Counted from the stretch's first letter, positions 46,207-55,979 are shown. The stretch: 64,000 nucleotides of DNA from Catellatospora tritici (GCF_019083965.1 NZ_JAHRCY010000003.1:62001-126000); one strand, 5' to 3'. Notes: generated by a model from the sequence alone, not told the origin. Translations and numbers: made by a program.

Positions 46207-46527
46207 TCATCGACCGGGGGCGCGAAAGTCGACCTTGACGTTCGCTGCTTGGTCGATCTCCTCGGGCGTCAGCAGCACCGTGGTCTTGGTGCTGACGCCA
46301 CCGGCGGCACCGACAGCCAGCGCTACGGCAGCGGCCGCCTTGTTGTCCGGAAGATCGCAGACAACGTACGTGTCGTCCTCACCAAACGCGAAGTAGAAGG
46401 ATTCGAGATGCCCGCCGACGCTCTCGGCCAACTTGCGCACAGCGTCGACCCGGGCGCTACCACCATCCTTGAGCACGCCCTTGAGGCCTTCGTTGCTGTA
46501 AGTTCCCCGGATCATGAACTTCGGCAT
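46207..46527 (-). CDS. GYD-domain protein
   Basis: 106 residues from the second of two in-frame ATGs; GGAGG lies six bases before it and directly abuts the first. MPKFMIRGTYSNEGLKGVLK is the family start, followed by the GGHLESFYFAFGEDDTYVV strand pair, DLPDNKAAAAVALAV helix and LLTPEEIDQAA ending. GYD proteins are small ferredoxin-fold (dimeric alpha/beta barrel) proteins of unknown role, common as single genes in actinomycetes and rhizobia. Confidence 0.85.
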   Translation of the reverse strand: MPKFMIRGTYSNEGLKGVLKDGGSARVDAVRKLAESVGGHLESFYFAFGEDDTYVVCDLPDNKAAAAVALAVGAAGGVSTKTTVLLTPEEIDQAANVKVDFRAPGR

Positions 46528-47193
46528 CGCCATCCTCCGCCGGTGAGGGACAACGTCCAGACGGTGCCAATCTATCGCCGCCGACCCTGGACCGTGGCGA
46601 CTTCGGTGACCTGAGCGGGCCCTGTCGCGTCGGTGGTGGGATGATCGGGGAGACGACCGGTGCCCTTCTGTCGGCACTCGCGGTCCAGCTCGCGGTGGCC
46701 GAGCTCGCGCCGCGACCGCCCGGGTCGAGGCCGAAGGGTTTCTCGACGATGCATGGTCGGCGCAATGGGATGGTGCTGCTGCGGCGGGAGCGGCCGGGGT
46801 ATTGGTGCCCCGGAGTACGGACGCGGGCTGGATGCCGAAGATGATCGCCGGACCAGCCGTCGTCGGTCTGTTCGCGCTGGCGGTACGGGCTGACATCCAC
46901 GCCCAGATGCGAGCCGCCGCCGGGCGGGATGGCAAGGGGACGGCCACCGCGCTGCACGATCGCGTGGTTCCGAATCGCCCGTCCTCGGCCCAGGACCAGT
47001 CAAACACAGCTGGGGGCGGCTAGGAGAGATCTCCCCCCGGACCGTCCGGGGCAGTCAACTCAGCCGTGACCTCCTTCCGCACCCGAGAACTGCACGCAGG
47101 ACGGGCAAAACCCACCGCCCGGATTCTCGTTTGGTGGTTAGGCCCCCTTGCCCAGCCCCACCGGCGGCCAGCATCGTTCGAGGATGGGGTGGC
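46528..47193. other. 666-base gap, possible decayed reading frame
   Basis: No gene I can support. A plus frame from about 46643 to the stop at 47021-47023 is open and fairly Ala/Arg rich (ending in a Lys-Gly-Thr-Ala-Thr segment) without a start or domain; a minus frame overlaps it. Could be a remnant. The upstream 100 bases of the AraC gene share a TTAGGC...ATCGT..CGAGG pattern with the paralogue at 50772. Confidence 0.35.
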
Positions 47194-48168
47194 ATGACTG
47201 ACGGCGAAGCACTGCGGGTGCAGTCGCGCGAGTTCACGACCCGTGACATGGAGGTCGCGCACCAGGTCATCTGCGACACGTACACGCCACACCGGCCCCG
47301 TGTCCTCGGCGGCAGCCACGACTTCCGGTTCCAGCAGCACGTGATCACGGCCGGGGAACTAAGTATGAGCAGCGTGCGGCACACCGCCAGCGTGGAGACC
47401 GTTACCCACCCGCTGCCGTACCTGCTGTTCGGCGTCTCGCTGAATGCCGAGCTCAGCGTCCAGGCCGGGCGCGAGGAGGTGCGCCCGATGCGCGGTGACG
47501 CGTACCTCAGCCCCACGGGTGTGCCGCTGACCGTCCAATGGACCGAGGTGGACGTGCGCCTGCTGTGGCTGCCGGTCGAGCGGGTGGCGCGGGTGGCCGC
47601 CCGGTCGGGCGTCGCGCTCGCGGACTTCCGCTTTCTCGCCATGACGCCGGTGTCCCGGGAGGCGGGCAGGCAGTGGCGCGCCACGATGGCATACCTGTTC
47701 CAGATGCTCAACGAACCCGACACTGTGCTGGCCAACCCGCTGGTCCACGCCGCGGCGGTCGACCTGGCGGCCGCCGCGGCCATCGGAGCCTTCCCCAACA
47801 CGGCCACCACTGCCGGTCATCTCGGCGAGCCGGGGCGGGTGGCGCCCGCGGCGCTGCGGCGGGCGGTGGCCTTCGTCGACGCGCATGCGCACCAGCCGGT
47901 CACCGTCGAGGACATCGCCGACGCGGCAGGGCTCTCCTGCCGGGCGCTGCAGACCGCGTTCAGCCGCCACGTCGGCACTACGCCGATGGCGTACCTGCGC
48001 CGGGTGCGGCTGGAGCGGGCCCACCGCGACCTGCAGGCCGCTGATCCCACGCGCGGGGCCACGGTCGCCGACGTGGCACGCCGGTGGGGGTTCACCAGCC
48101 TCAGCCGGTTCGCCGCCGTCTACCAGCAGGAGTACGGCCGGTCACCGCGGCATACCCTGCGCACCTGA
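47194..48168 (+). CDS. AraC-family transcriptional regulator (paralogue 1)
   Basis: 324 residues. N-terminal AraC-binding-like domain (AraC_binding_2 type: about 1-190, with HTASVETVTHPLPYLLFGVSLN) and two C-terminal helix-turn-helices, VTVEDIADAAGLSCRALQTAF and ATVADVARRWGFTSLSRFAAVY, followed by the usual PRHTLRT ending. No obvious catalytic or metal site. Nearly the same length and over much of its length the same sequence as the gene at 50772-51746, with an insertion-sequence TnpB between them. No adjacent target gene is evident. Start ATG is in a GGGGTGGCATG context shared with the paralogue. Confidence 0.88.
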   Translation: MTDGEALRVQSREFTTRDMEVAHQVICDTYTPHRPRVLGGSHDFRFQQHVITAGELSMSSVRHTASVETVTHPLPYLLFGVSLNAELSVQAGREEVRPMRGDAYLSPTGVPLTVQWTEVDVRLLWLPVERVARVAARSGVALADFRFLAMTPVSREAGRQWRATMAYLFQMLNEPDTVLANPLVHAAAVDLAAAAAIGAFPNTATTAGHLGEPGRVAPAALRRAVAFVDAHAHQPVTVEDIADAAGLSCRALQTAFSRHVGTTPMAYLRRVRLERAHRDLQAADPTRGATVADVARRWGFTSLSRFAAVYQQEYGRSPRHTLRT

Positions 48169-48438
48169 GGTGTCCATAGGCGTGATCATGCCCAACGATC
48201 GCTGGGGCTCCTTGATGGACGCGTCGGGTTGTTGGACGGGTTTTCTGAACGGTCCTGGCCGTCCCTGAGGCCACTTCTTGATCTTGTTCAGGTAACGAAG
48301 CATTGTTGGACAGCTTCATGGTGCCGACTGCCAGAACACGGATCGTCCCACGCGTGCGAGGAGCAGCGGCCAAATTGCTCAGGGCGCCTTTCGGCACGTA
48401 GCTGCTGCGTCGCGTCGGCTGTGGTGGTGTGGGACGCC

Positions 48439-48454
48439 CGGGGATCACTCCCCG
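48439..48454 (-). ncRNA. hairpin near the 3' end of tnpB, candidate omega-RNA/right-end element
   Basis: CGGGGA-TCAC-TCCCCG (6-bp stem, 4-base loop) lies about 35 bases beyond the tnpB stop. The 3' ends of tnpB genes carry the right-end hairpins of the element and encode the guide (omega) RNA scaffold; sequence beyond this hairpin would be the guide. Boundary not established. Confidence 0.35.
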
Positions 48455-48461
48455 AGGGTGG

Positions 48462-48479
48462 CACTGGCGTTAACCAGTG
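48462..48479 (-). ncRNA. second hairpin of the candidate omega-RNA
   Basis: CACTGG-CGTTAA-CCAGTG, a perfect 6-bp stem with a 6-base loop, 10 bases from the tnpB stop. Together with the hairpin at 48439-48454 it gives the two-hairpin arrangement seen at tnpB 3' ends. Confidence 0.35.
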
Positions 48480-48489
48480 TCTTCTCGCT

Positions 48490-50253
48490 TCAACGCCCCC
48501 TGCCCGGCGTCCTTGCGGACGTCGGGCTTGCCGGGTCTCTACGAGCGTTTAGGGTCTCCCCGCTATCGGAGGCGACCGTCGTGAGCTGCCTTCGCGCCGC
48601 GTACACGATGTTCGCGGTGCTGTTCTCGTGACGGTGTACGACGGCGCCGCACGAAAGGCAGTGGAACCTGCTGCGTGAAGGGTCGGAGCTTGGGTTTCGC
48701 TCCTTGCACTTCGCACAGGTGCTGGCGACTGGCTCGTTTTTGTCGAGGACGACGAGTTGGGAGCCGTACCACGCGGTTTTGTATTCGAGCTGGCCTCGCA
48801 GGATCCCCAGCGCGGCGTCCAGGAGGTGCCGGTTGAACCGGGCCTCGACCTTCACGTCCTTGCCGGGCTGCTCGGCGGTGCCTCTGGCTGAGGCGGTGAG
48901 AGCGGCCAGGGCGAGGTCTTCGATCGCCACATGCGTGAACCGGGTGGCGAGCTTCTTGGAGACACCGTGTAGGAACGAGGCACGGCCGACTCTGATCTGG
49001 TGGTGCAGGTGGGCGACCCGGGCTGCGGCCTTCGCCCGCCGGTGCGACCCCTGCTGGGCACGGGCCAGCGTGCGCTGCGCCTTGGCCACCTTGGTCAGGC
49101 TGTCGGCGAGCAGCCGGGGGTGCTGCACGAGGGCCGAGGTGGGGTCGGCTGGATCGAGGGGGCTGGACAGGGCGGCCAGGTAGCGGGAGCCGAGGTCGAC
49201 GCCGACGAGCCCGCCGGCGCGCTGGCGGACGGTCGGGCCGCCGACCTGCTCGACACGGCCGCTGCCGCTGGCAGCCTTCTCGGCCTGGGCGCGGGTCATG
49301 TACGGGACTCGGATGCCGTCGTCGTCGACGTGCTCCCACAGCACGGGGACATCCTGTTTCACCTTGGCCAGCACGGAGGCGTACCAGCGATGGGCGCCAC
49401 GGGTGACGGTCACGGACTGGATGACGGCCTGGCCGCGGGTCACCAGCCGTGCCAGGCGCTTGCCGCTGTCGTGGATGCGGATGCTGCCCAGGCCCGGCAT
49501 CACCAGGCGCCGGTAGCCGTCCAGGCGGATGATCGGCCTCTTCACGTCGTGGAACAGCGTGAACGAGTCCGCAGCGCGGCCCTTCTTCTTGAACCGGGGA
49601 TAGCCGGTGCGGGGACCCGCGCGCCGACCGGCCAGCGAATCCTGCCAGTACCTCCAGGCGACCCCCGCGCGGTCGAAGCCGGACGTGAAGCAGAAGCCGT
49701 TCACCTCTGACCACCAGGGGCTGCCGCCCTCTTCTTTGGGCCGGTCCCGGTCCATGCGCCACAGGGCGCTGGTGTCGAAAGCAGTCGGCGTGCGGAACCC
49801 GGCACTGAACGCTTCGGCCTTGAGCGCGTTCACCATGGCGCGGGCTTCGGCCAACAGCTCACGTTCGCGGCCGGCGCCGGCGGCGTCCGCGCGCACAGCG
49901 GCAAGCCGGCGCTCAAGTTCCTCCTGCCCCGTCGAGGGCTGCGCCGGGGCAGGAGCCTGCTTGCCGATGACGTTGTTCATGAGGCTCTTGCGGTGGTGGT
50001 CCCACACCTTGATGCGGTCGGTGAGCTCAGCGCCGTCGGCCTTGATCCGGGCCTTCGCCTCGACTTCGCTCAGCCCCGCGTCAAGGTAGACGCTCCGACG
50101 AGCGGCCCAGGCCTGGTAGGACTCGGTCATCTTCCCCAGGGCGTAGTTGTAGGCCCACCGGCACGCCCCGGCATAGCGGGCCAGCTCGGCGCGTTCAGCG
50201 TCAGAGGGGTCCAGGGCGAATCTGAAAGCACGCAGAACCTCTATCTGAGGCAC
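48490..50253 (-). CDS. tnpB: TnpB-like RNA-guided nuclease-family protein with altered third catalytic residue
   Basis: 587 residues from the GTG at 50253, preceded by GAGGGGG six bases upstream; starting at 50424 would add a Cys/Arg-rich leader without support. N-terminal helix-rich domain (RFALDPSDAERAELARYAGACRWAYN divided as usual), TGYPRFKKKG linker, RuvC-I with D353 (VGVDLGSRY), RuvC-II with E445 (AIEDLAL), zinc knuckle C513/C516/C532/C535 and RuvC-III. The last reads HRHENSTAN, so H542 stands where the third acidic residue (HRDxNAAxN) belongs. Longer than most TnpB proteins (~400). No TnpA is adjacent. It might be nuclease-dead, or use E543 instead. It sits between two AraC paralogues. 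Confidence 0.85.
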   Translation of the reverse strand: MPQIEVLRAFRFALDPSDAERAELARYAGACRWAYNYALGKMTESYQAWAARRSVYLDAGLSEVEAKARIKADGAELTDRIKVWDHHRKSLMNNVIGKQAPAPAQPSTGQEELERRLAAVRADAAGAGRERELLAEARAMVNALKAEAFSAGFRTPTAFDTSALWRMDRDRPKEEGGSPWWSEVNGFCFTSGFDRAGVAWRYWQDSLAGRRAGPRTGYPRFKKKGRAADSFTLFHDVKRPIIRLDGYRRLVMPGLGSIRIHDSGKRLARLVTRGQAVIQSVTVTRGAHRWYASVLAKVKQDVPVLWEHVDDDGIRVPYMTRAQAEKAASGSGRVEQVGGPTVRQRAGGLVGVDLGSRYLAALSSPLDPADPTSALVQHPRLLADSLTKVAKAQRTLARAQQGSHRRAKAAARVAHLHHQIRVGRASFLHGVSKKLATRFTHVAIEDLALAALTASARGTAEQPGKDVKVEARFNRHLLDAALGILRGQLEYKTAWYGSQLVVLDKNEPVASTCAKCKERNPSSDPSRSRFHCLSCGAVVHRHENSTANIVYAARRQLTTVASDSGETLNARRDPASPTSARTPGRGR

Positions 50254-50771
50254 AGCGTTCCCCCTCACAAACACCGACGCGCTGTCAGAAAAAACCCTTT
50301 CCACCAGGCTTGCCCGATAAGCGCCGTTCCACAATGTTCGAGGCGGGCAATGGTCGATGCGTGCGCAGTGCTGACATGTAAGCGGCGGAATACGGTCAGT
50401 ACGTGCGTAGCCGGTCCCGTCCACAGCCGGGAACGGTCAATACGTGCCGGAAGTGTGCACGCGACTCACAAGGCCGACTGTTTGGACGACGGAACGGCTC
50501 CCGGTAGTTCCTAATCCGCAGCCGCTGGCGCCGAGTGGAGGGCAGCCCAGACCTCAGACCTCGGGCTGGTACGACCGGACTTGACAACACATCGACGCGA
50601 CGGGCAGCCGCCACACCCGGTCGATCCCAACGCTGGTGGCGCATCTCGGGTTTTCGCGCTCATCGCCAAGCGCGCAAGGCACAGCGACACCCAGTGTCGC
50701 CGACTCTCGTTGATTTAGGCGCGCCTTGCGCCGGAATCCTCTGGCGGGCGTATCGTCCGAGGGCGGGTGGC
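50254..50771. other. IS left-end region and promoter of the AraC paralogue
   Basis: 518 bases upstream of both tnpB (minus) and AraC 2 (plus). Holds the 15-base direct repeats described separately and a GGAAC/GTTCC inverted repeat (near 50490). No gene seen. The left end of the mobile element must lie here, but its exact boundary is not visible. Confidence 0.4.
50392..50447. repeat. two 15-bp direct repeats, ACGGTCA(G/A)TACGTGC
   Basis: ACGGTCAGTACGTGC (50392-50406) recurs as ACGGTCAATACGTGC (50433-50447), start-to-start distance 41 bases, about four helical turns. Placed just upstream of tnpB. They may be binding sites for a regulator or for TnpA-type transposase at the left end. Confidence 0.6.
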
Positions 50772-51746
50772 ATGGCTGATGGCATAGCGCTGCAGGTGCA
50801 GGCGAGCGAGTTCACGACCCGCGACGTGCAGCAGGCACACGAGATCATCCGCAGCGCGGACGGGGTGAACCGCCACTGTGTCATCGGCGGCGTCGACGAC
50901 TTCCGATTCCAGCGGCGCGAGTTGACACTCGGGGAACTGGGCATGGAGGCCATCCGGCACACCGCGACCGTGGAGATGATGACCGACCCGCTGTCGCACC
51001 TTGTCTTCGTCGTGTCACTGAGCGCCGAGTTCGACATCCAAGCCGGGGACATGCAGCTGCGGTCGCTGCGCGGGGACCCGGTCCTTTACCCCATGGGCGT
51101 GCCGATGGCCGTCCGGTTCGCCGACCTGAAACAGTGCATGCTGCGGCTACCGGTCGACCGGGTGGCGCAGGTGGCCGCCCGGTCGGGCGTCGCGCTCGCG
51201 GACTTCCGCTTCGAGGGAATGGCCCCGGTGTCCCCGCAAGCGCGCCGGCGCTGGCGCAACACTATGAGATACCTGTTCAAAACGCTCAGCGCACCCGACA
51301 CCGCGCTGGCCAACCCGCTGGTGCACGCCGCAGCGATCGACCTGGCGGCCACCGTAGCCATCGCCGCCTTCCCCAACACCGCCACCGCCGCCGGTGAGTT
51401 CGCCGAGCCGGGGCGGGTGGCGCCCGCCGCACTGCGGCGCGCCGTCGCCTTCATCGACGCCCACGCGCACGAACCGGTGACCCTCGAGGACATCGCCGAC
51501 GCGGCGGGGATCTCCGCGCGCGGTCTGCAGGCCGCCTTCCACCGCCACATCGACACCACACCGATGGCGTACCTGCGCCGAGTGCGACTGGAGCGGGCAC
51601 ATCGCGACCTGCAGGCCGCCGATCCGACACGCGGGGACACAGTCGCCGACGTCGCGCGCCGCTGGGGGTTCACCAGCCTCAGCCGCTTCGCCGCCGACTA
51701 CCGGCAGGAGTATGGCCGCACGCCTCGACAGACCCTGCGCACCTGA
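50772..51746 (+). CDS. AraC-family transcriptional regulator (paralogue 2)
   Basis: 324 residues, same length and architecture as the gene at 47194: a sensory domain (TATVEMMTDPLSHLVFVVSLS) and C-terminal HTH pair, LEDIADAAGISARGLQAAFHR and VADVARRWGFTSLSRFAADY. The last 120 residues are very close to those of paralogue 1; the sensory halves differ more, suggesting different ligands or targets. The region before the start repeats the TTAGGC...(T/C)ATCGT..CGAGG...GGTGGCATG pattern of paralogue 1. The gene pair looks like a duplication into which a TnpB element has come to lie. Confidence 0.88.
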   Translation: MADGIALQVQASEFTTRDVQQAHEIIRSADGVNRHCVIGGVDDFRFQRRELTLGELGMEAIRHTATVEMMTDPLSHLVFVVSLSAEFDIQAGDMQLRSLRGDPVLYPMGVPMAVRFADLKQCMLRLPVDRVAQVAARSGVALADFRFEGMAPVSPQARRRWRNTMRYLFKTLSAPDTALANPLVHAAAIDLAATVAIAAFPNTATAAGEFAEPGRVAPAALRRAVAFIDAHAHEPVTLEDIADAAGISARGLQAAFHRHIDTTPMAYLRRVRLERAHRDLQAADPTRGDTVADVARRWGFTSLSRFAADYRQEYGRTPRQTLRT

Positions 51747-51955
51747 ACCTGGGCGCAGTCGCATGGAAAGATCAACGGGTACGAACGGCGCATCGTCGTC
51801 GGCTGGGCCGCCAAGTGCCTGAGCATGACCGGTATCCCGGACACCACGCCGCGATGGTCCAGTGGGCCAGGGCCATCGCGATGACCCGACGCCTGACCGG
51901 ATACCACCGCGCTGGCCGGTTCAAAGCCCCACTCCGCACCGACTGACCTCGCTAT
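51747..51955 (+). pseudogene. possible transposase C-terminal remnant
   Basis: After the AraC stop a plus frame from 51853 reads MVQWARAIAMTRRLT and ends TGA at 51944-51946. The V-x-W-A-R-x-I-x-M-x-R-R-L pattern resembles the C terminus of IS4/IS5-group transposases. No upstream frame connects. Low certainty. Confidence 0.3.
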
Positions 51956-51979
51956 TCAACAGGCTCTTAGACTTGGCGG

Positions 51980-54900
51980 GTGCCGATCATCCTGTCGCTG
52001 CTGGAAACGGTGCGCTGGGACGGCGAGCCGGTGCTGGGCGAGCGGCCGCAGGCGCTCCTGGCCGCGCTGGCCGCCGCCGGACGGACGGTCGGCTCCGCAC
52101 GTCTGATCGACCTCATCTGGGACGAGGACGTCCCCGCCAATCCACTCAAAGCGCTGCAGGTGCTGGTCTCACGGACAAGGTCGGCGCACGGGCCGGACTC
52201 GGTGGTTCGCGACGCAGACGGCTACCGCCTGGGCATCGAGCGGTCGCAAGTGGACACGCAGGTACTCGCGGACCGGCTCGCCGCGGCCCGGTCCGCGTTC
52301 GAATCCGACCCGGCACGCGCGGCCGACCTGGCCGCTGCGGCCCTCGCGCTCGGCCCGGTCGCCACCGACTTCGGCCATGGACCGCTCGGGTCGCTGCGCC
52401 GGGAGGCCGAGCACCACCTCGGGCAGGCCCGGCTGCTGCTGGCCAGAGCCAAGGCCAGGCTCGGCGAGTACGCCGACGCGCTGCCCACCCTGACCGAGGT
52501 CTGGACCGCGAACCCCGCCGACGAGACACTGCTGCCGGACCTGCTGCGCAGCGAGGCGGCGGTCCGCGGCACCGCTGCCGCGCTGAGCCGGTACGAGGCC
52601 TACCGGGCGGACCTGCGCGACCGCCTCGGCACCGACCCCGGCCCGGAGCTGCGCCGGGTCCACAGCGAGCTGCTCGTCCAGGACAGCCCGGTCCGCGCGG
52701 GCCTGCGCTACGAGGCGACCACTCTGCTCGGCCGCGCCGCCGATATCCGACGGCTGCAGGCATCGCTGGCCGCCTTCCGGGTCGTGTCCATCGTCGGGCC
52801 GGGAGGGCTGGGCAAGACCCGGCTGGCCCATGTGCTGGGCCGGGAGTACCCGGCCCCGGTGGTGCATTTCGTCGAACTCGTCGGCGTCACCGCTCCCGAC
52901 GACCTCGTCGGCGAGATCGGGTCGGCGCTGGGCGTACGCGACTCGGTCAGCGGCCGACGCACCCTCACCGCCGAGCAGCGGGCCGACGTGCGCGCCCGCA
53001 TGGCGCGCTACCTCGACCAGGCACCGAGCCTGCTGATCCTGGACAACTGCGAGCACATCGTCGCCGCCGTCGCCGACCTCGTCGCCTACCTCGCCGCCGC
53101 CACCCGTGAGCTGCGCGTGCTCACCACCACCAGAGCGCCGCTGGCCATCGCCGCCGAACAGGTCTACCCGCTGGCCGAGCTCGACCCCGAGGACGCGGCC
53201 GAGCTGTTCCGACAGCGGGCCACGGCAGCCCGACCGGACGTACACCTCGCCGGTACGGACGAGGTGGTGGCCGAGATCGTCGAGCGGCTCGACGGGCTCC
53301 CCCTCGCCATCGAACTGGCGGCGGCGAAGGTACGAGTGATGGCGGTCGCCGACATCGCCCGCCGCCTGGAGAACCGGTTCGCGTTGCTGCGCGGCGGGGA
53401 CCGCAGCGCACCCGACCGGCACCAGACGCTGCTGGCCGTCATCGACTGGTCCTGGAACCTGCTCGCCGAACGGGAACGCCGGGCGCTGCGCTGGCTGTCG
53501 GTGTTCCACGACGGGTTCACCCTCGCCGCCGCCGAGGCGATGCTCGGCGACGACGCGCTGGCGGCGGTGCAGGATCTGGCCGACCAGTCCCTGCTGACCG
53601 TCGTGGAGACCGGTCCCGGCGGTGTGCGCTACCGGATGCTGGAGACCGTACGCGAGTTCGGCCGGATGCAGCTGATCGACGCCGGCGAGGACGCCGCGGC
53701 CGACCAGGCCCAGCGTGCCTGGGCGGTCGCCTTCTCCGCCCGGCACGCCCGCGCCCTGTTCAGCCCCAAGCAGGTCGACGTCGTCGACGCCATCCGACCC
53801 GAGGAGACCAACCTCTCCGACGTGCTCCGCCGGACCTTCGCCGCACCGGACCCGGCGGCGACGGTGCAGATCCTCGCCGCCCTGGCCGGATACTGGATCA
53901 TCCTGGGCGAACACCCCCGGCTGCTGGTACTCATCGAAGCGGCCGCGAACGCGGTGGACGGGTGGACGCCCCCGCCGCACCTCGCCGACGCCACCCGGAT
54001 GGCGATCGGGATGACCCTCAACGGCTCCCTGGTCGCCAACAGCCCGCATTCGGACCGGTTGCGGTCCGCGCTGCGGGTGATCGGGTCGGGCGAGCACGAT
54101 CCATGGATCTCCGCGATGGTCACCATGCTGACCGAGATCGACCCGAGCTCACCCGACGGCTTCCTCCACCAGCTGCGTGAACACGCCGCTTCCCCCGACC
54201 GCCAGATCGCGGCCCTGGCGCTGCCGTGGCTGAGCCAGTCCCTGGAGAACCTGGGCGACCCGGACGCGGCCATGGACGCCGCCGAGCGCGGGCTGCTGCT
54301 CGCCGACGACACGGTCGGCCCCTGGTCACAGGCGATCATGCACACCATGGCGGCGCAACTCGCGATGCAGCTCGGCCGGGTGAAAGACGCGGCCGTCCAC
54401 GCGCATGCCGCGTTGCCGGTGCTGGATCGGCTCGGCGCCCGCGATGACGCCATCCAGCTGCGTTCCCTGCTCGCCCTGGTGATGATCTCCACCGGTGACA
54501 TCGCCGCCGCCGCCGGGCAGCTCGCCGACATCGGCGACCCGCAGGAGGTGGAGGGGATCCTGGGCGGCCGGCTCGTATTCGATCTCGGCAACGCCGAGCT
54601 GGCCCTGGCACGCGGCGAAATCGAGGCGGGGCTGGCTGCGTACCGCGAGGCGTGCGTGCGGGTGCGCAAGCTGCGGATGCCGGGCGTTCCGGCGACGGGG
54701 TTGGAGCCGTGGGTGCTGCTGGCCGAGGCGACCAGCCTGGCCGCGCGCGCCTACTACGCGCCGGCCGACGACCCGGCCGGCACGGCGCTGTTCGCACAGG
54801 CCGGTGAGCGGGCCTTGCGCGTGCTCGACCCCGACCACCCCTACCTGGACTATCCGGTCTGCGGGCTGGTGCTGTTCGCGCTCGGCGCGTGGGGACTGCT

Positions 54901-55126
54901 GCGCGATGCCCTGCCGGTCCAGGAGGCGGTGCGGCTGATCGCGCTGGCGGAACGGTTCGCGTACAACCGGAGCATGCCGACGATGGCGTGGGAGCGGATC
55001 GCCGTCCAGGCCGAGGCGCGTGCACCCGGTCTGCTGGCCGGGCTGGCCGCCGAGTACGGCGACCGGCGCGGCCCCGACCTGCTCGACGAGGCACGGAGCC
55101 TGCTCGAGCGGATCGGGGCCGACTGA
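51980..55126 (+). CDS. AfsR/SARP-type regulator: BTAD, NB-ARC and TPR domains
   Basis: 1,048 residues from the GTG at 51980. SARP winged helix at 1-75 (ALLAALAAAGRTVGSARLIDLIW), BTAD to about 235, and an NB-ARC/STAND ATPase with VGPGGLGKTRLA (Walker A) and SLLILDNCEHI (Walker B), sensor-like TTTRAPLAI and GLPLAIELAAAKV motifs. A winged-helix VIDWSWNLLAERERRALRWLS segment and TPR-like helices follow. This is the AfsR-like predicted-ATPase architecture controlling secondary metabolism or export. Its gene ends just before a convergent DrrAB-like ABC pair, so it may control that transporter. Different from the 15652-18852 regulator in the NTPase motif set. Confidence 0.85.
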   Translation: MPIILSLLETVRWDGEPVLGERPQALLAALAAAGRTVGSARLIDLIWDEDVPANPLKALQVLVSRTRSAHGPDSVVRDADGYRLGIERSQVDTQVLADRLAAARSAFESDPARAADLAAAALALGPVATDFGHGPLGSLRREAEHHLGQARLLLARAKARLGEYADALPTLTEVWTANPADETLLPDLLRSEAAVRGTAAALSRYEAYRADLRDRLGTDPGPELRRVHSELLVQDSPVRAGLRYEATTLLGRAADIRRLQASLAAFRVVSIVGPGGLGKTRLAHVLGREYPAPVVHFVELVGVTAPDDLVGEIGSALGVRDSVSGRRTLTAEQRADVRARMARYLDQAPSLLILDNCEHIVAAVADLVAYLAAATRELRVLTTTRAPLAIAAEQVYPLAELDPEDAAELFRQRATAARPDVHLAGTDEVVAEIVERLDGLPLAIELAAAKVRVMAVADIARRLENRFALLRGGDRSAPDRHQTLLAVIDWSWNLLAERERRALRWLSVFHDGFTLAAAEAMLGDDALAAVQDLADQSLLTVVETGPGGVRYRMLETVREFGRMQLIDAGEDAAADQAQRAWAVAFSARHARALFSPKQVDVVDAIRPEETNLSDVLRRTFAAPDPAATVQILAALAGYWIILGEHPRLLVLIEAAANAVDGWTPPPHLADATRMAIGMTLNGSLVANSPHSDRLRSALRVIGSGEHDPWISAMVTMLTEIDPSSPDGFLHQLREHAASPDRQIAALALPWLSQSLENLGDPDAAMDAAERGLLLADDTVGPWSQAIMHTMAAQLAMQLGRVKDAAVHAHAALPVLDRLGARDDAIQLRSLLALVMISTGDIAAAAGQLADIGDPQEVEGILGGRLVFDLGNAELALARGEIEAGLAAYREACVRVRKLRMPGVPATGLEPWVLLAEATSLAARAYYAPADDPAGTALFAQAGERALRVLDPDHPYLDYPVCGLVLFALGAWGLLRDALPVQEAVRLIALAERFAYNRSMPTMAWERIAVQAEARAPGLLAGLAAEYGDRRGPDLLDEARSLLERIGAD

Positions 55127-55128
55127 TC

Positions 55129-55979
55129 TCAGAGGTGCCGCTTGTAACCGCGTACCGACAGCGGCGCGAAGATGGCGATGACGGCCGCGCAGGACACCAG
55201 CGCCCAGCCGACGTGCCCGGTGATCTGGCCGTCGTTGGCCAGGTCGCGGGTGGCGGTGACCACGTATGACACCGGGTTGACCTTCACGAACGCGGCGAGC
55301 CAGCCGGGCAGGGTCTCGACCGGGACCAGCGCGTTGGACATGAACGTCAACGGAAACATGATCATCATGGAGATGCCCTGGACGCTCTGCGCACTGCGGG
55401 CCAGGGTGCCGACCCAGGTGAACACCCAGGCCAGCGACCAGCCGGCGACCATCGTGAGCAGGATCGCCAGCACCACACCGGCCACGCCGCCACCGGGGCG
55501 GTAGCCCATCGCGATACCGGTGAGGAAGGTCAACGTCGAGGCGATGGCGTACCGCAGCAGGTCAGCGATCATGGGACCGGCCAGCGGTGCGATCCGGGCC
55601 ATCGGCAACGACTTGAACCGGTCGAACACCCCCTTCTCCATGTCCTCGCGCAGTTGCACGCCGGTGGCCATGCACGCCGTCAACGCGGTCTGCGCCAGGA
55701 TGCCGGGGATCACCAGCGGCAGATAGGCCTGCACGCTGCCGGCCATACCGCCACCGAGCAGGTAGGCGAACATCGCCGTGAACAGCAGGGGCTGCACGGT
55801 GACGTCGAAGAACTGCTCCGGGTTGCGACGCATCTTCTTCGTCGCCCGCCACGCCATCGACATCGTCTGGCCGAGCGTCTGGCGCACGCTGTTGTGCGAG
55901 GTCGTGCGAGCGGCGATGTCGGCCGCCGTCAGCCGTCGCGGCGCCGTCGCCACCGGCGTCGGCTGGGTCAACTGCATGG

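Noticed and set aside
46641-47023. A small gene upstream of the first AraC regulator
   Set aside because: Open but without start signal, domain or conserved composition; at most a remnant.
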